Source: Candidatus Methanofastidiosum methylothiophilum
GTDB lineage: Archaea; Methanobacteriota_B; Thermococci; Methanofastidiosales; Methanofastidiosaceae
Direction: 5' to 3'
Assembly (NCBI GenBank): GCA_001587675.1
Contig: LNGD01000026.1
Coordinates: 1-15,997 of the forward strand
DNA length: 15,997 bases
In this document: piece by piece, positions 5,052 to 11,812 of the stretch
How the letters are laid out: every line of letters begins with the position of its first letter
Position numbering within the stretch: the first letter of the stretch is position 1
Notes under the pieces: model-generated
Database searches by the model: none
What the model was told of the DNA's origin: nothing
The model's input: the letters and a program-made list of their open reading frames with translations, nothing else
Translations under genes and position numbers: made by a program

Positions 5052-6698
5052 TTAAGCTATAGTTGCTAAGATATCTCCAGTCTTAACAACGTCCCCTTCT
5101 TTCACATAGATCTTCTGCAAGACACCGGAGGCAGGAGAAACTATTTCATTTTCCATTTTCATAGCAGAAATAACGAAAAGAACGGAATCCTTTTTTACAG
5201 GTTTGCCTGTTTCCCCTACTATCTTGAGGATTGCCCCGGGCAGAGGCGCTCTTAAAGCTGTGCCACCATTAGTTTCTTGTTGATGCTTTGAAGGCTGAGC
5301 TGCAGGAATATCTTTAGCGGCAACATTTTCTTTTTCGTGATGTTCTACCTTTGGTTTACTGACCTTTTCTGTCCTCTTTTCAAAGAACGCCAGTGCTATT
5401 TCAGGAAACAATGCGTAAGTAAGCACATCTTCTTCTTTTTTTATTTTTCCCTTAATTTCTTCCCTAAATTTATTGTATGATGGATTCTTTAGTTCAGGTG
5501 ATTTTTCATAAGAGACTTTTTCGTTACCGATTATAATCTTCTCAATGTTCTTGTCAATAGGTGCAGCAGGTTTACCATATAGGCCTCTCACATAGTTCTT
5601 TACTTCATTTGGGACGAGTTTGTATCTCTGACCGGATAGAACATTCAAGGTAGCCTGAGTTCCAACAATCTGGCTCAACGGGGTTACTAAAGGAGGGTAA
5701 CCCAACTCTGCCCTTACCTTTGGGACTTCTAGAAGAATTTCATCAAGCCTGTTTTCAGCATTCTGATCTTTAAGCTGTGAAACAAGATTTGACATCATAC
5801 CTCCTGGTATCTGGAAATGAAGGATCTGGGTATTAACGGTAATCGAGGCCTCTGAAATTAATCCCTTGTACTTTTCCTTTAGTTTCTTGAAGTAATTTGC
5901 AATTTTGTATATCCTTTCAATGTCAATATCAGATTTGTATTCTGTGTTTTCAAGCATTGCGTACATTGTTTCTACGCCCGGTTGGCTTGTACCAAATGAA
6001 AAGGGCCCTATTGCGGTATCAATTATATCTACACCAGCTTCGATGGCTTTGAAATAGCTTGTTGGCGCCATACCGCTTGTGCAGTGTGAATGTAAACATA
6101 CCGGGAGGTCAAAGTTCTCTTTAAGGGATTTAACAAGATTATAGGCATCCATTGGATTAATTAACCCTGCCATGTCTTTAATACAGATTGAGTCAATATC
6201 AAGTGCTACCATCTCTTCAGCTGCTTTGATGTAGTATTCAATAGTGTGAACAGGGCTTATTGTGTAGCTCAAGGCCCCCTGTGCATGCCCACCAACATCT
6301 ATAATCGCCTTTATTGGGACTTCCATATTTCTGATGTCGTTTAAGGCATCAAAGACTCTGAAAATGTCAATGCCTTTCTTAAATGACGCCTCAACAAATT
6401 TAAAGACAATATCATCTGGGTAGTGCTTGTATCCAACAAGATTCTGTCCCCTTAGAAGCATTTGAAATGGTGTTTTTGGGGCTAGCTCCTTCAGCTTTGT
6501 AATTCTTTCCCATGGGTCTTCATTCAGATACCTTATTGCGGAATCAAACGTAGCTCCACCCCACATCTCGAATGAGTGGAAACCTACCTTATCCATTTCT
6601 CCAACTATTTCTAGCATATCCTCAATCTCAAGCCTTGTGGCTATCAACGACTGATGCGCATCTCTCAATGTTGTATCTGTTATTTTGACCTTTGACAT
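5052..6698 (-). CDS. pycB: Pyruvate carboxylase subunit B / oxaloacetate decarboxylase alpha-type carboxyltransferase
   Basis: A 548-residue protein with an N-terminal carboxyltransferase TIM barrel (about 1-290), a conserved PYC/OADA domain (about 300-440), a Lys/Glu/Ala/Pro/Gln-rich linker (about 445-477) and a C-terminal biotinyl domain. DTTLRDAHQSL at 8-18 and MLLRGQNLVGY near 80-90 are family hallmarks of metal and substrate sites. Biotin attaches at Lys514 in AMKM. In archaea this subunit works with PycA (biotin carboxylase), not present here, to make oxaloacetate from pyruvate. No oadB/oadG membrane subunits are seen, which argues against a sodium pump. The ATG is preceded by the strong Shine-Dalgarno AGGGGAGA. 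The same fold serves both enzymes, so context elsewhere must decide. Confidence 0.9.
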   Translation of the reverse strand: MSKVKITDTTLRDAHQSLIATRLEIEDMLEIVGEMDKVGFHSFEMWGGATFDSAIRYLNEDPWERITKLKELAPKTPFQMLLRGQNLVGYKHYPDDIVFKFVEASFKKGIDIFRVFDALNDIRNMEVPIKAIIDVGGHAQGALSYTISPVHTIEYYIKAAEEMVALDIDSICIKDMAGLINPMDAYNLVKSLKENFDLPVCLHSHCTSGMAPTSYFKAIEAGVDIIDTAIGPFSFGTSQPGVETMYAMLENTEYKSDIDIERIYKIANYFKKLKEKYKGLISEASITVNTQILHFQIPGGMMSNLVSQLKDQNAENRLDEILLEVPKVRAELGYPPLVTPLSQIVGTQATLNVLSGQRYKLVPNEVKNYVRGLYGKPAAPIDKNIEKIIIGNEKVSYEKSPELKNPSYNKFREEIKGKIKKEEDVLTYALFPEIALAFFEKRTEKVSKPKVEHHEKENVAAKDIPAAQPSKHQQETNGGTALRAPLPGAILKIVGETGKPVKKDSVLFVISAMKMENEIVSPASGVLQKIYVKEGDVVKTGDILATIA

Positions 6699-6702
6699 AT
6701 AA

Positions 6703-6710
6703 TCTCCCCT
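6703..6710 (-). promoter_or_regulatory. Shine-Dalgarno AGGGGAGA of pycB
   Basis: On the minus strand AGGGGAGA precedes the pycB ATG by 4 nt. It fixes the start at 6698. Confidence 0.6.
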
Positions 6711-6735
6711 AAAAACATAAGTAAAATCAATAATT

Positions 6736-6743
6736 ACTTAAAG
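6736..6743 (-). promoter_or_regulatory. Putative TATA box of pycB
   Basis: Minus-strand CTTTAAGT lies about 40 nt before the ATG at 6698, predicting a start near 6713 and a leader of about 15 nt that includes the Shine-Dalgarno. Confidence 0.35.
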
Positions 6744-7086
6744 GAGCCTGTGAATTAGATTAGAATCCTTTCGTATTCTCATAAAAAGTACAGTTCATAC
6801 CTATTGGCTCCATAATATCTATATTAATTTGATTTCAAACGATTTAAAAATATAACTGTTAATTTATATAACTTAAATCTTGTTTTTTGTCTAGAAATAA
6901 TCAATTTAATGCTAAATTTTACTATTATATGACCGAAATCTTTTCAAGGCATAAATTATTTTTCATTTTGAATATTTTACAATTATTAACGCCACTATTG
7001 AGTTAATAATCAATAAAAATGGCCTAACTTAATCATATATCTATAATTAAATATAAATATTAGAGGAAATTTAAATTTATTTGTTG
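6744..7086. other. AT-rich intergenic region without a recognisable gene
   Basis: About 340 bp between the divergent pycB and 7147 promoters. It is extremely AT-rich. I find no tRNA-like or other structured RNA and no credible ORF. The only notable structure is the 9-bp inverted repeat at 6982-7010, plus a 12-bp AT palindrome at 7067-7078 that is probably chance. Confidence 0.6.
6982..7010. repeat. 9-bp perfect inverted repeat, possible operator or hairpin
   Basis: ATTATTAAC at 6982-6990 is matched by GTTAATAAT at 7002-7010, with an 11-nt spacer GCCACTATTGA. The half-site spacing (20 bp centre to centre, near two helical turns) would suit a dimeric regulator. It lies about 77 nt upstream of the TATA box for the gene at 7147 and about 240 nt from the pycB promoter. 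A small hairpin RNA is the alternative. Confidence 0.4.
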
Positions 7087-7096
7087 TTATATATAC
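7087..7096 (+). promoter_or_regulatory. Putative TATA box of the 125-aa gene
   Basis: TTATATATAC predicts a start near 7117 and a leader of about 30 nt carrying the strong Shine-Dalgarno at 7136-7140. Confidence 0.4.
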
Positions 7097-7133
7097 AAAT
7101 GACAATTAATTATAATAAATAATGGAGATTCTA

Positions 7134-7140
7134 AAGGAGG
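7134..7140 (+). promoter_or_regulatory. Strong Shine-Dalgarno AAGGAGG
   Basis: The best ribosome-binding site in the window, spaced 6 nt from the ATG at 7147. It predicts efficient translation of the small unknown protein. Confidence 0.65.
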
Positions 7141-7146
7141 AATTTA

Positions 7147-7524
7147 ATGAGAAAAAGAATTGGATATTTAGAGGGTACTGACCCAAAAATACTAAGCACC
7201 TTCATTGCTAAGGGGTATAACACAATGACATTAGGCAACGGATTGGACAATCATGGAAAGTACCTTGCACATATAGAGCCAAAGGATAATATCTACGCAG
7301 TTATAGGTTACCTTCACAAGTTTTTACCTTTGACAGACCAGAAAATAACACCAAATGATTTGCTCTATGCATGCAGATTGCACAACATCCCTGTTTTTGT
7401 AATGGTACCGAAAGAGGTCATTTACGAAGGTAGAAAAGTTTTGAGTGACGTTTCAGATTTCGTAAATTTTGTTGAGCCTGAATCAGCACTTGAAGCAATC
7501 TTGGTCTTTTTAGAAACTAAATAA
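7147..7524 (+). CDS. Conserved-looking hypothetical alpha/beta protein (125 aa)
   Basis: I do not recognise this family. The 125 residues read as a small alternating alpha/beta fold: a strand at RKRIGYLEG (2-10), a helix through DPKILSTFIAKG, a strand near YNTMTLGNG, then a helix at NDLLYACRLHN, a strand at IPVFVMVPK, and a closing strand (FVNFVEP) and helix (SALEAILVFLE). The last strand-helix pair resembles the end of Rossmann-like or receiver-like sandwiches. There is no signal peptide or membrane helix, and the single cysteine is near residue 77. A strong Shine-Dalgarno and own TATA box suggest high expression. It precedes the rqcH-like gene by 34 nt, but that gene has its own leaderless promoter, so operon membership is doubtful. 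Confidence 0.78.
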   Translation: MRKRIGYLEGTDPKILSTFIAKGYNTMTLGNGLDNHGKYLAHIEPKDNIYAVIGYLHKFLPLTDQKITPNDLLYACRLHNIPVFVMVPKEVIYEGRKVLSDVSDFVNFVEPESALEAILVFLETK

Positions 7525-7530
7525 GTAAAT

Positions 7531-7538
7531 ATTTAAAG
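7531..7538 (+). promoter_or_regulatory. TATA box for the leaderless rqcH-like gene
   Basis: ATTTAAAG lies about 25 nt before the ATG at 7559. Only a T-rich tract with no purine-rich site lies between, consistent with transcription starting at the codon. The T tract may also terminate the upstream transcript. Confidence 0.48.
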
Positions 7539-7558
7539 CTTTTATTTTATTTTCTTTT

Positions 7559-9454
7559 ATGTTCTCTACCTTTGACCTGAAGGAGATATCAAAAGAGCTA
7601 TCAGACCTCGAAAGGATGCGTATAGACAAGATCTACCAACTAGGCAATGAGCTCAGGATTAAATTTTTTGGAAGAGGTAGAGAAGACCTAGTCATTAAGC
7701 CACCACTGGCAGTATTTGTTACATCTTATCCAAAACCTGCCCCAAAGAATCCAACATGGTTTGCCATGCTTTTAAGAAAACACCTGAAATCAATGTGGCT
7801 CTTTAAAATTGAGCAGTATGATTTCGATAGAATCCTTACTCTATCCTTTGGATTTTATGAGGATAATAACCCCGTTGTTAAATATGTATTAATTGTTGAA
7901 ATGTTCAGGGATGGTAATATTATACTTGCAAACAATGAAAACGTCATTGTAGGGATCCAGTCAAGAGAGTACATGAAGGAACGGACCCTTGCACCAAAAT
8001 CAGTTTATGTCTTTCCTGAAAAGAAAAAAAGCTTTGACTTGACTACAGAAGAATTAATTGAGATATCTAAAGATAATGAGATAGTGAGAGGTCTTGCCAC
8101 ACAGCTAAATATTGGTGGGCTCTACGCCGAAGAGGTATGTTTATTATCGGGTGTAAACAAAGCTAAAACTGGCATAACTGAAGAGGAAGCCATAAAGATA
8201 AAAATAGCCTTGAACAAATTACAAAACTTAGAAAAAAATCCTATGATTATAAAGAAGAACGGCGAGGTCATAGACATAGTTCCTTATGATTTAATTTCTT
8301 ATAGTGGCCCCGAATTTGAAAAAATCAGATACGACTCCTTCTCAAAGGCCTTGGATGAAGTATACGGAAAGGCCGAGGCTGAAGAGATTTTGAGGGAAGA
8401 GATATCGAGTCACCAAAAAAAGATTCAGAAATTTGAAAGGATGCTGAAATCTCAGACTGATCTTTATAATTCCTATGTTGAAGAAAGAGACCTCTACAAA
8501 AAGCTTGGGGATCTGGCTTATGAGAAGTATAATATTATTGAAGAGTCACTCAAAGTTATTGAGCAGGCAAAAAAGACCTACTCACTTGAAGATATAAAAA
8601 ATAAATTAAAGGATAATAAACTGATATCAGATGTTGACTTTAAGACAGGTATAATCACATTTAACTTTGACATACCGCTACCAATTGAGCTAAAAAAAGA
8701 TGTAAATGAAAATGCAAATGAATTCTATGAAAAATCAAAAAAGATGAAGCGAAAAATTGACGGTGCAAAAATAGCAATGGAGAATACTCAAAAGAAAATT
8801 GAAGAGTTGAAAGAGGAGGAAGGAGAGCTCGAGGTAGAAAAGCCTAAGGCAATTGAAAGAAAAGCTAGAGAGTGGTATGAGAAGTTCAGATGGTTTATTT
8901 CTAGTGAGGGAAATTTAATTATTGGTGGAAGGGATTCTTCATCGAATGAAGTGATTGTAAAGAAATATATGGAAGATAGCGACATTTATTTCCACGCCGA
9001 TGCATATGGCGCACCTCATGTCGTTATAAAGGAAGGTAGCAAAGCAACTGAAACTACTTTGAACGAGGCGGCAATTTTTGCAGTTTCTTTTTCATCTCTA
9101 TGGAAGGATGGGTATGGAGGTGGAGACGCATACTGGGTAAAACCTGATCAGGTAACAAAAGAAGCGCCATCCGGGGAATACTTAAAGAAAGGTGCATTTT
9201 CAATTAAGGGTAAAAGAAACTATATTAAGTCAGTCCAAATAAAATTAACAATTGGGATTACTTCTGAAGGAAAGATAATGTGCGGGCCAGACGCCCCGAT
9301 AGAAAAGCATACAGTTAAAAATGTCAAAATAATGCCAGGAAAACATAAGAAAGAGTCATTTGCCAAGAGGCTTTCAAAAATGTTAGAAACAGAAGACATT
9401 GATGGGATCGTCCAGGCGCTTCCACCTGGTAGTTGCGACATAAGAGGGGGATAA
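7559..9454 (+). CDS. rqcH: Rqc2/RqcH/NEMF homologue (NFACT protein)
   Basis: A 631-residue NFACT protein of ribosome-associated quality control. Family members bind large ribosomal subunits blocked by peptidyl-tRNA and recruit charged tRNA to extend the stalled peptide (Ala tails by bacterial RqcH). Visible order: NFACT-N (about 1-170) with TWFAMLLRKHL at 66-76 and the diagnostic Asp90-Arg91 in DFDR; a helix-hairpin-helix part near 175-220; two coiled-coil arms near 275-335 and 385-440; NFACT-R (about 441-560) with GGRDSSSNE at 456-464 and HADAYGAPHVVIK at 479-491. The short C-terminal tail lacks a full NFACT-C domain. The start is leaderless. One nt separates it from the next gene. Older annotations may call it fibronectin-binding protein. 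Confidence 0.9.
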   Translation: MFSTFDLKEISKELSDLERMRIDKIYQLGNELRIKFFGRGREDLVIKPPLAVFVTSYPKPAPKNPTWFAMLLRKHLKSMWLFKIEQYDFDRILTLSFGFYEDNNPVVKYVLIVEMFRDGNIILANNENVIVGIQSREYMKERTLAPKSVYVFPEKKKSFDLTTEELIEISKDNEIVRGLATQLNIGGLYAEEVCLLSGVNKAKTGITEEEAIKIKIALNKLQNLEKNPMIIKKNGEVIDIVPYDLISYSGPEFEKIRYDSFSKALDEVYGKAEAEEILREEISSHQKKIQKFERMLKSQTDLYNSYVEERDLYKKLGDLAYEKYNIIEESLKVIEQAKKTYSLEDIKNKLKDNKLISDVDFKTGIITFNFDIPLPIELKKDVNENANEFYEKSKKMKRKIDGAKIAMENTQKKIEELKEEEGELEVEKPKAIERKAREWYEKFRWFISSEGNLIIGGRDSSSNEVIVKKYMEDSDIYFHADAYGAPHVVIKEGSKATETTLNEAAIFAVSFSSLWKDGYGGGDAYWVKPDQVTKEAPSGEYLKKGAFSIKGKRNYIKSVQIKLTIGITSEGKIMCGPDAPIEKHTVKNVKIMPGKHKKESFAKRLSKMLETEDIDGIVQALPPGSCDIRGG

Positions 9455-9455
9455 A

Positions 9456-9905
9456 ATGGATGGATATCTCTACATATTTTTGATATCTATTATTCCTTGG
9501 TTAGAGCTTAGAGGAAGCATACCAATCGGAATCTTAACTGGCTTGGATTTCCAAAAAGTTTTCATAACTAGCGTATTGGGAGGCATCCTTATCATCCCAG
9601 TCATGTTTATTCTCTTGGATCACATCTTCCCAGTTGTTAGAAAGATAGATCAAATCGATCGACTTTATAATTACTGGGAGACCAAAGTTCAAAGAAAATA
9701 CAAGAAATACACCGAATGGGAGCTTATAGGACTAATGATTTTTGTAGCAATCCCACTTCCAGGAACGGGTGTTTATTCTGGCACACTGCTTTCTTACTTA
9801 TTGGGCCTAGATAGAAAATGGTCATACCTAGCAATAGGTTTAGGAGCCCTCATCGCCGGTATAATAGTAAGCATTATATCATTAGGATTGGATAATATAT
9901 TCTAA
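9456..9905 (+). CDS. Small multi-drug export family membrane protein (PF06695/COG2426)
   Basis: A 149-residue membrane protein with hydrophobic helices at about 3-27, 35-57, 90-115 and 122-146, and a basic cytoplasmic loop at 62-88. Family signatures are IPWLELRGSIPIG at 13-25 and AIPLPGTGVYSGT at 98-110, each with a re-entrant-like proline turn. The family is named for a putative drug-export activity, but its substrate is not established; the helix layout recalls DedA/SNARE-associated proteins. The ATG follows the rqcH-like stop by one base, with GAGGGGG just upstream inside that gene as its ribosome site, so the two are co-transcribed and probably coupled. Whether it contributes to ribosome rescue is unknown. 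Confidence 0.82.
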   Translation: MDGYLYIFLISIIPWLELRGSIPIGILTGLDFQKVFITSVLGGILIIPVMFILLDHIFPVVRKIDQIDRLYNYWETKVQRKYKKYTEWELIGLMIFVAIPLPGTGVYSGTLLSYLLGLDRKWSYLAIGLGALIAGIIVSIISLGLDNIF

Positions 9906-9912
9906 TCGTAAG

Positions 9913-9918
9913 TGGTGG
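9913..9918 (+). promoter_or_regulatory. Shine-Dalgarno GGTGGT deciding a TTG start
   Basis: GGTGGT sits 6 nt before the TTG at 9925. It supports TTG initiation over the internal ATG at codon 6, which would remove part of the first strand before the metal-binding DVH motif. Confidence 0.55.
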
Positions 9919-9924
9919 TATAAT

Positions 9925-10656
9925 TTGAAAATAGCTGTAATGTCCGATGTCCACGGAAACATTGAAGCCTTAAATTCAGTTTTAAAAGACATTGATAATT
10001 TAGGAATTGATAAAATAATATGTACCGGGGATCTTGTCGGCTATGGGCCATACCCAAATGAAGTTGTCAACACATTCATAGATCAAAAAATTCCCTCAAC
10101 ACTTGGAAATCATGACCTTGCAACCTTTGATATGGATCTTCTCATGGAGCTTGGCGGAATTGCTAATGAAAGTATAGTATTGACTCTAGAAATCATGGGC
10201 CAAAATGAAAAAGACTATCTGACAAAACTCCCAAGGTCAATTGATTTTAGAAACCTACATTTCGTCCACGCATCCCCTCCTGAAAATGTCCGTGGGTATA
10301 TCACTCAAAAGAGTTTAAATGAGATAAAGTACCTTTTTACCCAATTCAATTCAAGCATATGCTTCATAGGTCACACTCACCTTCTTGCAAAGTATTGTAT
10401 TGAGAATAATGAACTTAAGCACGAGCCTATGGGTGAAGGAGTTGTCAATTTGGATCCAGAGCAAAAATACATAATAAACGTTGGAAGCGTGGGTCAGCCA
10501 AGAGACGGTATTCACAAGGCAAAGTATCTTGTGTTTGACGAAGAATACTATTCCCTTGAAGTTAGATTTGTTGACTATGACGTAAAGAAGGTCCAAAATA
10601 AAATATTTGAACTGGGGTTTCCGAAAAAGAACGCAGAGCTTCTTGGCCCTATATAA
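9925..10656 (+). CDS. Calcineurin-like metallophosphoesterase (predicted phosphodiesterase)
   Basis: A 243-residue cytoplasmic metallophosphoesterase of the YfcE/COG0639-like group. The dinuclear metal site is complete: Asp8 and His10 (SDVHGN), Asp36 (GDLVGYGP), Asn62 and His63 (GNHD), His115 (VHASPP), and His150 with His152 (GHTH). NVGSVGQPRDG near residue 190 is a further family signature. The start is TTG at 9925, chosen for the Shine-Dalgarno at 9913-9918 and because the first strand MKIAVMSDVHGN is complete from there. It lies 19 nt after the PF06695 gene and probably belongs to the rqcH-like operon. Its last 8 nt overlap the 3' end of the convergent peptidase gene. The phosphoester substrate cannot be inferred. 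Confidence 0.87.
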   Translation: MKIAVMSDVHGNIEALNSVLKDIDNLGIDKIICTGDLVGYGPYPNEVVNTFIDQKIPSTLGNHDLATFDMDLLMELGGIANESIVLTLEIMGQNEKDYLTKLPRSIDFRNLHFVHASPPENVRGYITQKSLNEIKYLFTQFNSSICFIGHTHLLAKYCIENNELKHEPMGEGVVNLDPEQKYIINVGSVGQPRDGIHKAKYLVFDEEYYSLEVRFVDYDVKKVQNKIFELGFPKKNAELLGPI

Positions 10657-11743
10657 TTAGTAGCTCTTTTGTGAAAGGCGTCAATATTTGAGGCTTTCCT
10701 TTTCTCACAACTACTGTATCCTCTATCCTAACTCCACCAAAGTCGGGTATGTAGATTCCCGGCTCAATTGTTAAAACCATATTTTCTTCAATAGTATAAT
10801 CACTTATTGGGCTTAACCCAAGTGCATCATGAGTTTCAAGGCCAACACCATGCCCAAGGGAGTGTATGAACTTGCCTTTGTACTCGGTATCATCAATAAA
10901 CTTGGAAACGGCATTGTGAACATCTCTTGCAATAACACCGGGCTTTAAGGCATCAAGACCAAGAAGTTGCGCCTCAAGAACAGTTTCATAGACCTTTTTC
11001 TGTTCACTACTTGCTTCCTTAAAGAAGAACGTTCTTGTCATATCCGTGCAGTAGCGGTTGTACTTCCCGGCAAAGTCCAAAAGAACAAAATCAGACGGTT
11101 TAAGTTTTGAATCTCCGCTCTCGTAATGTGGCAGGGACGAGTTTGGCCCAAAGGCCGCAATTGTATCGTAGGATAGGGAGGATGCCCCGTTTTTCCTCAA
11201 AGAAAATTCAATTTCCAGTGAAAGCTCTTTTTCGGTCATGCCGTTTCTAAGCATTTCTGGGATCTGGCTAAATGTCTTAGAGGTGATCTCAGAGGCCTTT
11301 TTTATCTGATTTATTTCATCGCTATCTTTAATTGCCCGTGTAAAACTTATTTCCTTAGTAATGTCGATAAGATTCCCCTTAAAAGTCTCTTTTAACTTAT
11401 CAACTTCTAGATAAGTTATAGATGAAAATGAGAGCCCAAGATTTTCTCCTTTGATATTATCTTTAAGAAGATTAATCCGCTCTTCTCTAGAGCTAAAGAC
11501 ATAGACCTCAAAATCCCCTCCGGATTTTTCTGCCGCTTCTCTCTCCATTGTGGACGTGAATAGCTTGGAGCCTCCATCAGGGTAAAGCAGTAAAAACGAG
11601 CCCTCAAATAGTCCGCCTTTTGCATTGCTAAAGTAAAAGAAATTAATATCTGGAAAAGTAGCTCTTGAAATAAGAACACAGTCGACATTTTTATTCTCCT
11701 TAGCGATATATTCAAAAAGCCTATCGATTCTATTCTTCATCAT
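10649..11743 (-). CDS. M24-family metallopeptidase (Xaa-Pro aminopeptidase/dipeptidase-like)
   Basis: A 364-residue creatinase/prolidase-fold peptidase that removes N-terminal residues preceding proline or splits Xaa-Pro dipeptides. Residues 1-130 form the N-terminal creatinase-type domain and 135-364 the pita-bread catalytic domain. All five metal ligands are present: Asp223 (LLDFAG), Asp234 (CTDMTRT), His298 (LGHGVGLETHD), Glu327 (TIEPGIY) and Glu341 (VRIEDTV); His206 and His305 fit the proton-shuttle and substrate positions. I chose the ATG at 11743; a GTG two codons earlier (11749) and the next ATG (11740) are also possible, and none has a Shine-Dalgarno. A TATA-like element at 11771-11779 suggests a nearly leaderless mRNA. 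It is divergent from alaS and convergent with the phosphoesterase. Confidence 0.88.
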   Translation of the reverse strand: MMKNRIDRLFEYIAKENKNVDCVLISRATFPDINFFYFSNAKGGLFEGSFLLLYPDGGSKLFTSTMEREAAEKSGGDFEVYVFSSREERINLLKDNIKGENLGLSFSSITYLEVDKLKETFKGNLIDITKEISFTRAIKDSDEINQIKKASEITSKTFSQIPEMLRNGMTEKELSLEIEFSLRKNGASSLSYDTIAAFGPNSSLPHYESGDSKLKPSDFVLLDFAGKYNRYCTDMTRTFFFKEASSEQKKVYETVLEAQLLGLDALKPGVIARDVHNAVSKFIDDTEYKGKFIHSLGHGVGLETHDALGLSPISDYTIEENMVLTIEPGIYIPDFGGVRIEDTVVVRKGKPQILTPFTKELLII

Positions 11744-11759
11744 AATCACTAATAGTAAA

Positions 11760-11779
11760 TTATATAACAGAATTATAAG
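11760..11779. promoter_or_regulatory. Interlocked divergent TATA elements (peptidase and alaS)
   Basis: The palindrome TTATATAA at 11760-11767 predicts an alaS start near 11790 and a leader of about 23 nt. Minus-strand CTTATAATT at 11771-11779 predicts a peptidase start near 11749. The two promoters face each other within 20 bp, so they may compete. Confidence 0.35.
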
Positions 11780-11803
11780 ATGTCTATAAAAGAGTGATGT
11801 CCT

Positions 11804-11809
11804 GGTGAG
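11804..11809 (+). promoter_or_regulatory. Shine-Dalgarno GGTGAG of alaS
   Basis: GGTGAG lies 3 nt before the ATG at 11813, the same element and spacing as at 231-236, and fixes the alaS start. Confidence 0.55.
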
Positions 11810-11812
11810 AGT

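Noticed and set aside
5052..6698. Sodium-pumping oxaloacetate decarboxylase complex
   Set aside because: No membrane beta or gamma subunit is visible nearby; the sequence equally fits archaeal PycB.
6929..7006. Short plus-strand ORF (25 codons plus stop) in the large gap
   Set aside because: It has no Shine-Dalgarno, a composition expected of random AT-rich DNA, and ends inside the inverted repeat.
7067..7078. 12-bp perfect palindrome AAATTTAAATTT
   Set aside because: Such AT-only palindromes arise readily by chance in DNA this AT-rich, and it shows no matching arms outside.
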